NCBI GenBank assembly: GCA_051418075.1 | Contig: JBPRGG010000148.1 | Location: forward strand, 76,248 to 140,247 | Direction of reading: 5' to 3' | Length of the DNA stretch: 64,000 bases | Source of the DNA: JBPRGG01 sp051418075 | GTDB taxonomy: Bacteria; Bacteroidota; Bacteroidia; Cytophagales; Cyclobacteriaceae | Shown here: one piece after another, positions 36,662 through 45,254 of the stretch | Layout: each line of letters starts with the position of its first letter | Position numbering within the stretch: position 1 is the stretch's first letter | Position numbers and translations under genes: made by a program | The notes under the pieces: generated by a model | What the model was told of the DNA's origin: nothing | Databases searched by the model: none | Seen by the model: the letters and a program-made list of their open reading frames with translations, nothing else

Positions 36662-37200
36662 GTGCGCCCGGCACAGGCGATAACTGTAGGGTGCAAGTCC
36701 CGGACACACTTGGCAGTAGGAAGTGTTAGCCAAAGGCATGGGTGTCCTGAGTAATTGGAAATCTGAAGGAAGCTTAAGGCAAAATGTGGATTTGACGAAC
36801 AGGAGGTAAATATTAGGCCTAAGCCTGGGGGCAAGCCTGCATTGGAAGGCGAGACCCAAAATCCATCCGTAACCGGGCAAGGTAAATCTAACAAGTCCAC
36901 TTGAAAGGAGGAAAGTTTACCATGGAGGATCCTGCCAGCGAGAGCATGTCAGGAAGTCAGCAGCGGCCGTAGTAATGCATGATGGTGATTAATACCCACC
37001 TTAGGGTAGGGCAAAATCTTTGAACAAGGAGCAGTGTCTACACAACTGTAAAAGCTATGGCAAAGACAGGAAAATATCAGGGAACCCAGATGAGTTTATT
37101 AGACGAATGGGAAAATGATAGCCTTTCGGTGAAGGGGACAGGCGTATTCTGTAAACGAACCTTATAAACGACATTTGCGAAGACAGAGAGATATAAATTA
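36662..37200 (+). mobile_element. Group II intron, 5' part only (truncated)
   Basis: The 5' end reads GTGCGCCCGGC, a standard group II intron start, followed by a structured domain I-like region with phrases such as AGGGTGCAAGTCCC, AAGGCATGGG and GAACAGGAGG. A 36-codon ORF (ATG 37057 to TAA 37167) lies where the intron-encoded protein should start. No reverse transcriptase reading frame and no domain V/VI at the 3' end are seen before chemoreceptor sequence resumes near 37221. Exact 3' limit is uncertain. Non-mobile by itself. Confidence 0.7.
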
Positions 37201-37220
37201 TGCATACATTAAAAATCAAC

Positions 37221-37661
37221 CTAATCTGTCAAAGTAGAATTAGTAAGGGTTTTATTTATTTCGATCGTTTTTTGTACCAGATTTTCATATTCTCTTACGG
37301 CTTTATCTGTCTCATTAATGGCTGCATCAAGCTTTACTAATGATTCAGATCTGCTGCTTAGTTCTTGTGCATCATCAATTCCCTTATTCACTTCAGCCAG
37401 GAATGATTTTCCTTCATTTAAAAACCGGTCCTCTTCCGTAAAGCCATATCCACGCATATTATACATGGTTTGTAATGAATTACGCTCAATTTCATCGGCG
37501 ATCCTGACTTCCGGTAGATATTCATCAGCCAATTGTTTTGATTTTGTACTGATGCTTGACATATTGATCACTGCCATTCCTCCTAAAACCAGAGAAATCA
37601 GTATCAAGAGACCAAATCCAAGACCTAATTTGGTTCCAATCTTTAAGTTTTAAAAATCCAT
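37221..37661 (-). pseudogene. N-terminal fragment of the disrupted methyl-accepting chemotaxis protein
   Basis: From the ATG at 37661 the frame reads M-D-F, then a TAA at 37652-37650, then N-L-K-I-G-T-K-L-G-L-G-F-G, a membrane helix (about residues 15-35) and a four-helix-bundle type sensor region with L-A-D-E-Y-L-P-E-V-R-I-A-D-E-I-E-R-N. AAA to TAA at codon 4 would explain the stop; without it the start is canonical for this receptor class. The frame ends near 37221 where intron-island sequence begins. A nonsense codon plus the loss of the middle make this gene dead. Confidence 0.8.
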
Positions 37662-37798
37662 AAATGTGCTCTTTAGTTATCTTTATAATTTGACTATGTT
37701 GCTAGTTTAATGAGTGCAATTTGAATTTTTTTTCCAATATTATAATGCTGGCAAATTCTTTCCTTGTATAAGTAATATTTAAAGAGCTTTAACAGGAG

Positions 37799-37837
37799 TT
37801 GATCAAATGGTCAATTTTAAATTGACCATTTGATCAA
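37799..37837. repeat. Perfect 39-bp palindrome
   Basis: Two 19-base arms, TTGATCAAATGGTCAATTT and its exact reverse complement, surround a single central T. It could be a binding site for a dimeric protein or a cruciform-forming element. No T run follows. Confidence 0.6.
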
Positions 37838-38079
37838 GAATAATTGTATTATAATAGACAGAAAATCAGATGTATATGATATTGGAGGCCCGATAGCAAT
37901 TAATGGATGCTGATTTGGTAAAACTCCGGTCAATCCTTACCGATCTTTGGGGAAAGTTCCCTTAGTAATGATTAATGCGGAATAGAATAATAAGATTAGG
38001 ATTTATGATTTTTTGGAAAAAACTGTACTTTATGCGGATAATCAGGCTGATTCCCGGCCTGTTTTTATGGCATTCCACC

Positions 38080-38110
38080 AAATAGCAGGAAGTTAAAATT
38101 CCTGCTATTT
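38080..38110. terminator. Hairpin downstream of the chemotaxis cluster
   Basis: A 12-bp stem (AAATAGCAGGAA / TTCCTGCTATTT) with a 7-base loop lies 49 bases after the cheB stop on the minus strand. It probably ends the chemotaxis transcript, although the T run is weak. Confidence 0.55.
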
Positions 38111-38158
38111 GTGTCATAGTATCTTAAATGAAGTTTAGTATGGAGGATATTAATACAG

Positions 38159-39235
38159 CTATACAGATAGTCTGAGGATATTTCCGGCTATCTGGTCCAG
38201 GGGCAAAATCTTATCTGCCGCATTTAATTTGACTGCTTCCTTGGGCATTCCGTAGACTACACAGGATTTTTCATCCTGAGCAATAGTCTTGGCTCCGGAT
38301 TCTTTAAGTTCAAGTAAACCTTTAGCTCCGTCATCGCCCATACCGGTTAAAATCACTCCTATAGAGTTACTGCCGGCAAAACGGGCAGTAGATCTGAATA
38401 AAACATCCACTGAGGGTCGATGTCTGTTAACCAATGGACCATCCTTTACCTCAACATAATACCGGGCTCCGCTTCTGTTCAATAAAAGGTGCTTATTTCC
38501 CGGAGCAATCAAAGCCCGACCCCGGATCACACTATCCCCATTTTCTGCTTCCTTTACAGTTATTTTACAGGTTTCATTTAATCTGTTGGCAAAGGATTTG
38601 GTAAACTGTTCTGGCATATGTTGTACAATCACGATACCTGGACAATCAAGTGGTAAAGCTTCCAATAAACAACGAATAGCTTCTGTACCACCAGTGGAAG
38701 CCCCAATTGCAACTACCTTTTCAGTGGTTTTGATCATACTGCGGGAATGAATATGGCTTATCACCGCATCTGCCGATAATTTTGGCGCTACGACAAAGTC
38801 ATTGTAATTTCTTCTTTTGGTTTTGGCAAAAGCCGCTCCTTTGATTACATCGCAAATCTTGATGCGGGATTCTTCGAAAAAGGTTTTGGTATCCAGTTGT
38901 GGTTTAGTGATCACATCTACTGCGCCATATTCCAGTGCTCTGAATGCTGTTTCTGTACCTTTTGAAGTTAAGCTGGAAATGATCACCACTGGCATGGGAT
39001 GTTGGGACATTATTTTTTTCAGGAAAGTAAGTCCATCCATGCGTGGCATTTCTACATCAAGTGTAATCACATCAGGAATTTCCTGCTTGATTTTACTGGC
39101 TGCAATATACGGATCAGAAGCAGTACCCATTACTTCAATCTCTGGATCTGATTTGATCAGGCTGGATAAAGATTGTCTTACCACAGCTGAATCATCTACA
39201 ATAAGTACTTTTATTTTCTTTTTAGCTGATAACAT
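38159..39235 (-). CDS. cheB: Chemotaxis response regulator protein-glutamate methylesterase CheB
   Basis: 358 residues, in the order receiver domain (about 8-125, with I-V-D-D-S near 13 and phospho-Asp in D-V-E-M-P near 60) then methylesterase domain with catalytic Ser in G-A-S-T-G-G-T near 178, His in I-V-Q-H-M-P near 206 and Asp in G-M-G-D-D-G-A near 300. It removes methyl groups from chemoreceptors and deamidates Gln, in adaptation, opposing CheR. Last gene of the cluster. A 24-base gap separates it from cheD. Confidence 0.97.
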   Translation of the reverse strand: MLSAKKKIKVLIVDDSAVVRQSLSSLIKSDPEIEVMGTASDPYIAASKIKQEIPDVITLDVEMPRMDGLTFLKKIMSQHPMPVVIISSLTSKGTETAFRALEYGAVDVITKPQLDTKTFFEESRIKICDVIKGAAFAKTKRRNYNDFVVAPKLSADAVISHIHSRSMIKTTEKVVAIGASTGGTEAIRCLLEALPLDCPGIVIVQHMPEQFTKSFANRLNETCKITVKEAENGDSVIRGRALIAPGNKHLLLNRSGARYYVEVKDGPLVNRHRPSVDVLFRSTARFAGSNSIGVILTGMGDDGAKGLLELKESGAKTIAQDEKSCVVYGMPKEAVKLNAADKILPLDQIAGNILRLSV

Positions 39236-39259
39236 AATAGTCGAAATTCATAAGTGAAA

Positions 39260-39802
39260 TTATGATAAATCCTGTTTACGAATATATTTCATAAACACCT
39301 CGCCCGTATCCGTATTAAATCGAATGTTACGGCCTTCACTGCCTCCCAGACTTTTGCCGGTTATTTTAATTCGCTCCTTCTCTAAAGTCTCAAGGGCTAC
39401 TTGACTGTTGCGCCGGCCAATTTGAAAGTGGAAGCTTTCCTGTTTGAAGCTTTCTGAACCGCCAAATATCTTTGCTATCAGATTATGTTTGTTACTACCC
39501 AATTCTACCATTTTCTGAATGAGCTTTTCAATGGCTACATTGCCATATTTTGGGGAAGACAGGCCTTCTCCGTTCCATAAAGGCAGCATATAATGATTCA
39601 TACCCCCGATCTTTAGTACAGGGTCCCATAAACATACTGCTACACAAGACCCCAGAACAGTTTTGATCTGGTAGGTATTTGATTCAGCAAAAATATGAGA
39701 TGGATACAAGTAATGAACTTGATATGCTGATTCCGGCTGTTCACTAAAACTTTTCCTCTGCATCAAAGAATATTTCGTTGGCTCCGGTTGCAAAATCATC
39801 AA
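39260..39802 (-). CDS. cheD: Chemoreceptor glutamine deamidase CheD
   Basis: 180 residues from the ATG at 39802; a start at 39763 (residue 14) is also possible. Catalytic residues are visible: Cys in L-G-S-C-V-A-V-C near 52, His in G-M-N-H-Y-M-L-P near 70, with the conserved I-F-G-G-S-E-S near 110. CheD converts receptor glutamines to glutamates so they can be methylated. The gene overlaps the end of the kinase-like gene by 59 bases (20 if the second start is used), so translation is coupled. Confidence 0.93.
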   Translation of the reverse strand: MMILQPEPTKYSLMQRKSFSEQPESAYQVHYLYPSHIFAESNTYQIKTVLGSCVAVCLWDPVLKIGGMNHYMLPLWNGEGLSSPKYGNVAIEKLIQKMVELGSNKHNLIAKIFGGSESFKQESFHFQIGRRNSQVALETLEKERIKITGKSLGGSEGRNIRFNTDTGEVFMKYIRKQDLS

Positions 39803-40649
39803 TATTTTGGTCTGGTGTGGTTTCTCTGATGTTCACAATAAAGTTACTTCCTTTGTTGATCGTACTTTCAATCATGATCTCTCCATTCAGAAGTTCCAGC
39901 AGCGCTTTGGTAACGGCCAATCCCAGACCATGGCCTTTGTGGTTCCTGGTCAATCCGGTATCTAACTGGTTGAACCGGTCAAATATTTTCCCTTTATCAT
40001 CTTCACTGATTCCGATCCCTTTATCCTTTACTTCAAATTTTAACTGGTCATGTTTGATCTGTACCTGAATAGAAACCTGTCCTTTATCATAACTAAATTC
40101 CAGGGCATTGTTGATCAAATTAGCAATAATGATCTGCAGTTTGCCTGGATCAGTAATGAAATAGGATTCATTTGTATCTGATAAGTACTTAAAGTCAATA
40201 TCGATCTCCTTACTTACGGCTTTATGAGAGAAATTATCCAATACATCAGAAAATATCTTACTGACATCAACCTGAGCCGCTTCTATATAAGTTTCACCTG
40301 CTTCAATATCAGCTGCGGCAAAAATATTTCTTAATTGAAAATCCAGATCAAAAGCTTCCTTATAAATTAAAGAAGACATTGATCTGATCTTCAGCGAAAG
40401 GGTATCATCGGTAGATTTTTCGCACATATTGGATATATGAGCAGCCAGTCCAATAATAGATACAAACGGATTATTAATCTCATTCCTGATGTTGGATAAA
40501 AAATTGGACTTTAAGGTTTCTGACTCGATCAACTTTTGATTAACGCCTTGTAGTTTTTTCATCAGTTGATCCTGCTCTTTCATGATTCTTTTATGCTGAT
40601 CGAATCGGTTTTGCAGCTCTTGTATTAATTCCTGATCGGATAGCTTCAT
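39744..40649 (-). CDS. Histidine-kinase-like ATPase lacking the phospho-accepting histidine
   Basis: 301 residues, no membrane segment. An N-terminal coiled-coil (about 8-45) leads into the dimerisation helix F-L-S-N-I-R-N-E-I-N-N-P-F (residues 50-62), where Asn56 stands at the position of the usual phospho-accepting His. The ATPase domain is complete: N box N-L-I-N-N-A-L-E-F near 175, G1 D-K-G-I-G-I near 213, F box I-F-D-R-F and G2 G-H-G-L-G-L-A near 242. It lies inside the chemotaxis cluster between cheR and cheD. It may be an allosteric or scaffolding partner rather than a kinase. Confidence 0.85.
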   Translation of the reverse strand: MKLSDQELIQELQNRFDQHKRIMKEQDQLMKKLQGVNQKLIESETLKSNFLSNIRNEINNPFVSIIGLAAHISNMCEKSTDDTLSLKIRSMSSLIYKEAFDLDFQLRNIFAAADIEAGETYIEAAQVDVSKIFSDVLDNFSHKAVSKEIDIDFKYLSDTNESYFITDPGKLQIIIANLINNALEFSYDKGQVSIQVQIKHDQLKFEVKDKGIGISEDDKGKIFDRFNQLDTGLTRNHKGHGLGLAVTKALLELLNGEIMIESTINKGSNFIVNIRETTPDQNIDDFATGANEIFFDAEEKF

Positions 40650-40692
40650 TTTTTAAAATTAGGTTACCTGTAAATGTTGTTTATGCTTAAGC

Positions 40693-41538
40693 TCAAATCC
40701 TTTGAAAGATGGTTGGCTTAATTTGTTTTAAGGGCACTTTCATACCCATAATGGATTCTGAATGACCCAAAAAGAAATATCCTCCATGAGCCAGTTTTTG
40801 ACATAAACGGTTGATCACTTGTTCCTGCACATTTTTTTCAAAATAGATCAACACATTTCGGCAAAATACCAGGTCATACATAGAAGGTACTTCGTAATAA
40901 TTATCCATAAAATTTAATCGCTGATAACTTACCTTTTCTCTGATTTCCCGGATTAGTTTCACCACCCGGTTGGATGGATCTTTGCTACGCAGAAAATATC
41001 TCTTTTTCAGGTCTATGGGAATATTGGCAATCCTGTCTTCCGGATATATAGCCTGATGAGCCTTTTGCAGGATCCGGTGCGATATATCAGTCCCAAAAAT
41101 GGAAAAATCCAGCTTTTCATGGTTTCGGTTAAATTCACTTAAAACGATCCCAAGGGTATAAGGTTCTTCCCCACTGGAACATCCAGCGCTCCATATCTTA
41201 ATGCTTCGTTTATTTATCATTTCCGGCAATACATACTGAGTAAGGTAGTCAAAATGAGCCGGTTCACGGAAAAAATCTGTTTTATTGGTAGTAACTACAT
41301 CAATCATATGAATAAGTTCTGTTTTTTGACCTTCTTCACTGAATATATAGTCACAATAGTCAGAAAAAGAACTCATATTCAGTTCTCTCAGCCTTTTCTG
41401 CAGGCGGCATTGAAGCATGGTCTTTTTTTCAGGGGGCATTTTAATGCCATAGCCGGTATTGATAAACACACTCAACCTTTTAAATTCCTCTAAGGTAAGT
41501 TTGGTATTAAATACATCTTTTATTCCTGTAGTAGACAT
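40693..41538 (-). CDS. cheR: Chemotaxis protein methyltransferase CheR
   Basis: 281 residues. The N-terminal helical domain is followed by a SAM methyltransferase domain with F-F-R-E-P-A-H-F near 90, the SAM motif S-A-G-C-S-S-G-E-E-P-Y-T-L-G near 116, I-F-G-T-D-I-S near 145 and the late D-L-V-F-C-R-N-V-L-I-Y-F near 225. It methylates specific glutamates of chemoreceptors using SAM, opposing CheB. Same strand and order as the rest of the chemotaxis operon. Confidence 0.97.
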   Translation of the reverse strand: MSTTGIKDVFNTKLTLEEFKRLSVFINTGYGIKMPPEKKTMLQCRLQKRLRELNMSSFSDYCDYIFSEEGQKTELIHMIDVVTTNKTDFFREPAHFDYLTQYVLPEMINKRSIKIWSAGCSSGEEPYTLGIVLSEFNRNHEKLDFSIFGTDISHRILQKAHQAIYPEDRIANIPIDLKKRYFLRSKDPSNRVVKLIREIREKVSYQRLNFMDNYYEVPSMYDLVFCRNVLIYFEKNVQEQVINRLCQKLAHGGYFFLGHSESIMGMKVPLKQIKPTIFQRI

Positions 41539-41603
41539 TGTAGTTATTATAAAGGCGCAATTAAGTCATTACGCCTTCATAGTTTCATAGTTTATGAAAT
41601 TAA

Positions 41604-42164
41604 TTAATTATTCTTTGGTTTTTTGGCAGCTCTGGGTTTAGCAGTTTTTTTAGCCGGAGCACTGCTTTTTTCTTCTACTTTTTCAGTTGAATGCTGCACT
41701 ATGCTTAATTCATTGGTGGAAAGCACTTTATCTATATTAAGAATCATGACAAAGTCTTCATCCACTTTACCCATACCCTGGATAAATTCAGATTTATATT
41801 TATGTCCTATAGAAGGTGGTGGCTGTATACTTTCCTCATCCAGTTGTAATACTTCCTGAACCGAATCAACCAGAACGCCTATTTTAATGGATTCATTTTC
41901 CATATTTATATCAAGCACAATAATACAAGTATCAATTGTATCCTCAACTTGGGGTAATCCAAATTTAATTCTGGTATCTATCACAGGTAGAACATTACCT
42001 CTCAAGTTGATAACTCCCCGCATGTATTCTGGTGATTGTGGAACTTTGGTAATTTTGGTTAATTCCAGGATTTCCAAAACCTTTCCTACATTGGCGGCAA
42101 ATAATTCCTTTCCTAATTTAAAGGATAAATAGGAATCGATAGTGGTATCGATATCATGTGTCAT
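41604..42164 (-). CDS. cheW: Chemotaxis coupling protein CheW
   Basis: 186 residues. The CheW (SH3-like) domain spans about 8-150 with F-K-L-G-K-E-L-F-A-A-N-V near 15, M-R-G-V-I-N-L-R-G-N-V-L-P-V-I-D near 47 and G-V-L-V-D-S-V-Q-E-V near 95. It bridges chemoreceptors and CheA. An additional C-terminal tail of about 20 residues rich in Lys, Ala and Pro (A-P-A-K-K-T-A-K-P-R) is not part of the canonical fold. Its start overlaps the cheA stop by 4 bases, so the two are translationally coupled. Confidence 0.95.
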   Translation of the reverse strand: MTHDIDTTIDSYLSFKLGKELFAANVGKVLEILELTKITKVPQSPEYMRGVINLRGNVLPVIDTRIKFGLPQVEDTIDTCIIVLDINMENESIKIGVLVDSVQEVLQLDEESIQPPPSIGHKYKSEFIQGMGKVDEDFVMILNIDKVLSTNELSIVQHSTEKVEEKSSAPAKKTAKPRAAKKPKNN

Positions 42165-44215
42165 TTTACTTCTTCTGTTTTAGTTATTAATTCCGAAAAA
42201 CTTTTTACTATTCGATTGGTATCCAAAACCAAAGCAATGGTTCCATCGCCCAGGATAGTGGCACCTGAAACAATTTCTACATCCTTATATAGTCGGCCCA
42301 AAGGTTTTAATACTGCCTGGTATTCTCCTATAATCTCATCTACAGACAACCCCACTTTATCTCCATCATAATCGACCATAACCACCTGTTGAATATTAGG
42401 TGGATTAAAAGTGATATTAAACTCATCTCTCAGGTTGATGAAAGGTACTTGTTTTCCATCTAGTACCAGAAGATTATTAAAGCTCTGGGCTATTTCAATA
42501 TGTTCTATTTCATAACACTTATCCACAGCAGACAAAGGAATTACAAAGAAGGTATCGTAGATCTTTACCAACAGACCATCTATGATAGACAAGGTCAGTG
42601 GTAACTTTATAGTTATGGAAGTACCTTCGTTGATTTTGGAATCTATATTCACTTCACCACGGATATCGGATATTTTTCGTTTTACAACATCCATACCCAC
42701 TCCACGACCTGACACCTCTGTTACCTGCTGGGCTGTAGAGAAGCCAGGTAAAAACAGCAGGTCAAATACTTCACGTTCCGACAGTATTGCATCAGGAGCA
42801 ATCAAGCCTTTGCTGATGGCTTTGGATTTGATCTTTTCGGGATCAATTCCCTTACCATCATCTTTTATTTGAATCATCACATGGGTGCCCGAGTAAAAAG
42901 CTTTTAGTAAGATCCTGCCTTTTTCCGGTTTGCCCTGTTTTTGTCTGGTCTCGGCATCTTCAATTCCATGGTCTATTGAATTTCGAAGGATGTGTAATAG
43001 CGGATCTGCCAGGCTATCTATAATGGATTTATCCAGTTCAGTATCTGCACCCTCAGTAACAAATTCAATCTTTTTATTAAGCTCCTGGGATAGATCACGG
43101 ACCAGTCTTTGGAACCGGGTGATCAGGTTTTCAATAGGAATCAGGCAAATGCTGAAAGTATTGTCCCTTAAACGACGGGAGATCTTTTCTATATTTTCTG
43201 CAATGGCTAATAATTCAGGGCTTTCACTATTGTCAGCAATCAAACTCAGACTGGCCTGGGTAGTCACCAATTCACTGACCAGATTCATAAGATCATCCAG
43301 TTTTTCTGAAGAAACCCTAATACTTGATACTAAGCTGTCCTTTTTGTCTGGTTGATTTTGTGATTGACTGGTTCTTTGACCTTTTACGATCTTGAAAAGG
43401 CTTTGGGCAAAATCTTTTAGCTCATTGACATTGATGTCTTCCTTAAATGAAAGCTCTTCATCTACTTTATCTACAAATTCTTTTTTATCAAGCAGGTTGC
43501 CTTCTACTACTTTATGCACTTCCAACTGACATTCCTTTTCTACAAATATGAACACATCATAAATAGACTGCATGTTTTTATCTGTAGCCAGATAAATATC
43601 CCAAAAGATATAACAGGTAGTAGGATCCAACTGATCCATTTCCGGAATATCTATAGTATGGGGTGTGATTTTACAGTTACCTAATGCATTGAGTTCATCC
43701 AGCAAGTAAAGCGGATTGGTGCCGTTTTTTAGAATACTGTCATTAGGCCTGAATAAAATATAATAAGTATGTACATTTCCATTACTGATGTCCAGGTCTG
43801 ACTTTGCCTCAGGTTTTTCCTTTTCCTCCGGATCTGACTCCTGATTGATAATACCCTGGATTTTCCCGGTTAGATCCTGATGCATAGCCTGGTTATGTGG
43901 ATCGGCAATTTTACTGTCATTGATCAGGGCTTTCAGATGGTCTAATGACATCAGGGAAACATCAAGAATATCCCGGTTCAGCGGCAACTTATCTTCCCGG
44001 ACCAGATCATAGATATTTTCCAGAGAATGGGTAAATTCGCCCATTCCTTCATACCCAAACATGTTACAATTGCCTTTCAGGGTATGCATCACTCTAAATA
44101 CCCGCTCAATTAAACTTTTATCGGTAGGGTTTGCTTCAAGATTAAAAAGTGACTTTTCAAGGTCATTGATCAGGTCAAAGGCTTCTTCTCTAAATATAGC
44201 TTCTAAATTTTCCAT
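42161..44215 (-). CDS. cheA: Chemotaxis sensor histidine kinase CheA
   Basis: 684 residues. Domains in order: HPt (about 1-105) with phospho-His44 in V-M-H-T-L-K-G-N, a regulator-binding-like region (about 150-235), dimerisation helices with L-D-D-L-M-N-L-V-S-E-L-V near 310, an ATPase domain (N box L-R-N-S-I-D-H-G-I-E near 412, G1 D-D-G-K-G-I-D, G2 G-R-G-V-G-M-D-V near 500) and a CheW-like end. It autophosphorylates in response to chemoreceptors and phosphorylates CheY and CheB. It sits immediately after cheY (1-base overlap). Confidence 0.97.
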   Translation of the reverse strand: MENLEAIFREEAFDLINDLEKSLFNLEANPTDKSLIERVFRVMHTLKGNCNMFGYEGMGEFTHSLENIYDLVREDKLPLNRDILDVSLMSLDHLKALINDSKIADPHNQAMHQDLTGKIQGIINQESDPEEKEKPEAKSDLDISNGNVHTYYILFRPNDSILKNGTNPLYLLDELNALGNCKITPHTIDIPEMDQLDPTTCYIFWDIYLATDKNMQSIYDVFIFVEKECQLEVHKVVEGNLLDKKEFVDKVDEELSFKEDINVNELKDFAQSLFKIVKGQRTSQSQNQPDKKDSLVSSIRVSSEKLDDLMNLVSELVTTQASLSLIADNSESPELLAIAENIEKISRRLRDNTFSICLIPIENLITRFQRLVRDLSQELNKKIEFVTEGADTELDKSIIDSLADPLLHILRNSIDHGIEDAETRQKQGKPEKGRILLKAFYSGTHVMIQIKDDGKGIDPEKIKSKAISKGLIAPDAILSEREVFDLLFLPGFSTAQQVTEVSGRGVGMDVVKRKISDIRGEVNIDSKINEGTSITIKLPLTLSIIDGLLVKIYDTFFVIPLSAVDKCYEIEHIEIAQSFNNLLVLDGKQVPFINLRDEFNITFNPPNIQQVVMVDYDGDKVGLSVDEIIGEYQAVLKPLGRLYKDVEIVSGATILGDGTIALVLDTNRIVKSFSELITKTEEVK

Positions 44216-44580
44216 TAGCGAATAACTTTCTTAATAACAGCCAGTAATTTATCATTTAAAAATGGTTTTACAATCCAACCCGTAGCACCTGACTGACGGG
44301 CTTCTTCCTTTTTAGAACCTTTGGATTCTGTAGTTAGGAAAAGGATGGGAATAAATTGGTAACCCGGTAAAACCCTTACCTCCTTGATGAAAGAAATCCC
44401 ATCCATATGAGGCATATGGAGGTCAGTAATAACGAGATGTATTTGCGTTCCATCAAAAAATCGAAGTGCGTCTTTTCCATCCTTACCTGCCAAAACATTA
44501 TAACCGGCAGATTCAAGAGAAAAATTCAGCATTTCTCTTACGCTTTCAGAGTCGTCAACAATCAGAACAGTTTTATTCAT
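44215..44580 (-). CDS. cheY: Response regulator CheY
   Basis: 121 residues, a single receiver domain. The acidic pocket V-D-D-S at 7-10, the phospho-Asp in V-I-T-D-L-H-M-P near 54, the Thr in F-L-T-T-E near 83 and the Lys in V-K-P-F near 106 are all present. It is phosphorylated by CheA and carries the signal to a motility or other output. It lies directly upstream of cheA in the same transcript, so it is the likely output of this cluster. The motor partner is not visible here. Confidence 0.93.
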   Translation of the reverse strand: MNKTVLIVDDSESVREMLNFSLESAGYNVLAGKDGKDALRFFDGTQIHLVITDLHMPHMDGISFIKEVRVLPGYQFIPILFLTTESKGSKKEEARQSGATGWIVKPFLNDKLLAVIKKVIR

Positions 44581-44585
44581 AACAC

Positions 44586-44921
44586 CTATTTGACTAAAGA
44601 AACCTTTGATTGTAAAAGATTATTGAAACCTGAATGAGCTATGATAGCACCTAACTCCTTGGGCAAAGTCAATGAATATGTGATTGATTTATTCATGGTT
44701 GATGCTGTTTTGCTCAGGGAGTAAAAAATCTGAATGCACGAAATATCAAATGCTTCAGCATTATTTACGATGATTTCAAGCTGATCATGTTTTTTTAATT
44801 CTCCTAAAAGTTTGTTCTTGATCTGAGTGGAGTTTTGAATGGATAATTCACCATCAAGGTAAATTTTTGCTGTTTTATCCCCATTTGCTTCCACCCTTAA
44901 GTTAACTTTCATCTTTTTCAT
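44586..44921 (-). CDS. STAS-domain protein heading the chemotaxis cluster
   Basis: 111 residues with the STAS/anti-sigma-antagonist fold: a strand K-I-Y-L-D-G-E-L-S near 20 and the conserved D-I-S-C-I-Q near 58-63, where Ser is the usual phosphorylation site. It is 5 bases upstream of cheY, so it is the first gene of the operon. A role in linking chemotaxis to a stress- or partner-switching module is inferred from family knowledge, not shown. Confidence 0.85.
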   Translation of the reverse strand: MKKMKVNLRVEANGDKTAKIYLDGELSIQNSTQIKNKLLGELKKHDQLEIIVNNAEAFDISCIQIFYSLSKTASTMNKSITYSLTLPKELGAIIAHSGFNNLLQSKVSLVK

Positions 44922-45254
44922 AGTTGTATAAATTAGGATGGATGCAATTTATACAGGTTTTTATTAGAATAAAGCTTTAAGATAATGGATAACCTACAAT
45001 TGTAATAAATGAGCTGATTTATAAACAATTGAGGGGAAAGAATTCAGGAAGTCAGGGAGATAGACCAGTTATGCATAGAATTATTCTACAATCTATTAGT
45101 TAAAATGCATGTAAAGCAATTATTCCAGCTAACATATTTATCATACAAGAGTAAAGGGGAATGTAATAATATATTGGCTAAAGAAAAAACATCGCCTTTA
45201 AATGAAGCATAGGTAATAATTTGCCAAATAATTAATTTAAAAAGCCCATAAAAC
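44922..45254. other. Gap holding the promoter of the chemotaxis cluster
   Basis: About 330 AT-rich bases between the STAS gene and dienelactone hydrolase, both on the minus strand. No box matching TAnnTTTG was found, and no reading frame. Confidence 0.35.

Larger units (their letters stand above)
37662..38158. other. Gap between the broken chemoreceptor and cheB, with palindromes
   Basis: About 500 bases without a believable gene. It holds a 39-base perfect palindrome and a 12-bp hairpin (listed separately) and short open stretches that look decayed. Confidence 0.5.

Noticed and set aside
36614..36900. Minus-strand ORFs in the intron
   Set aside because: They are antisense to the structured intron RNA.
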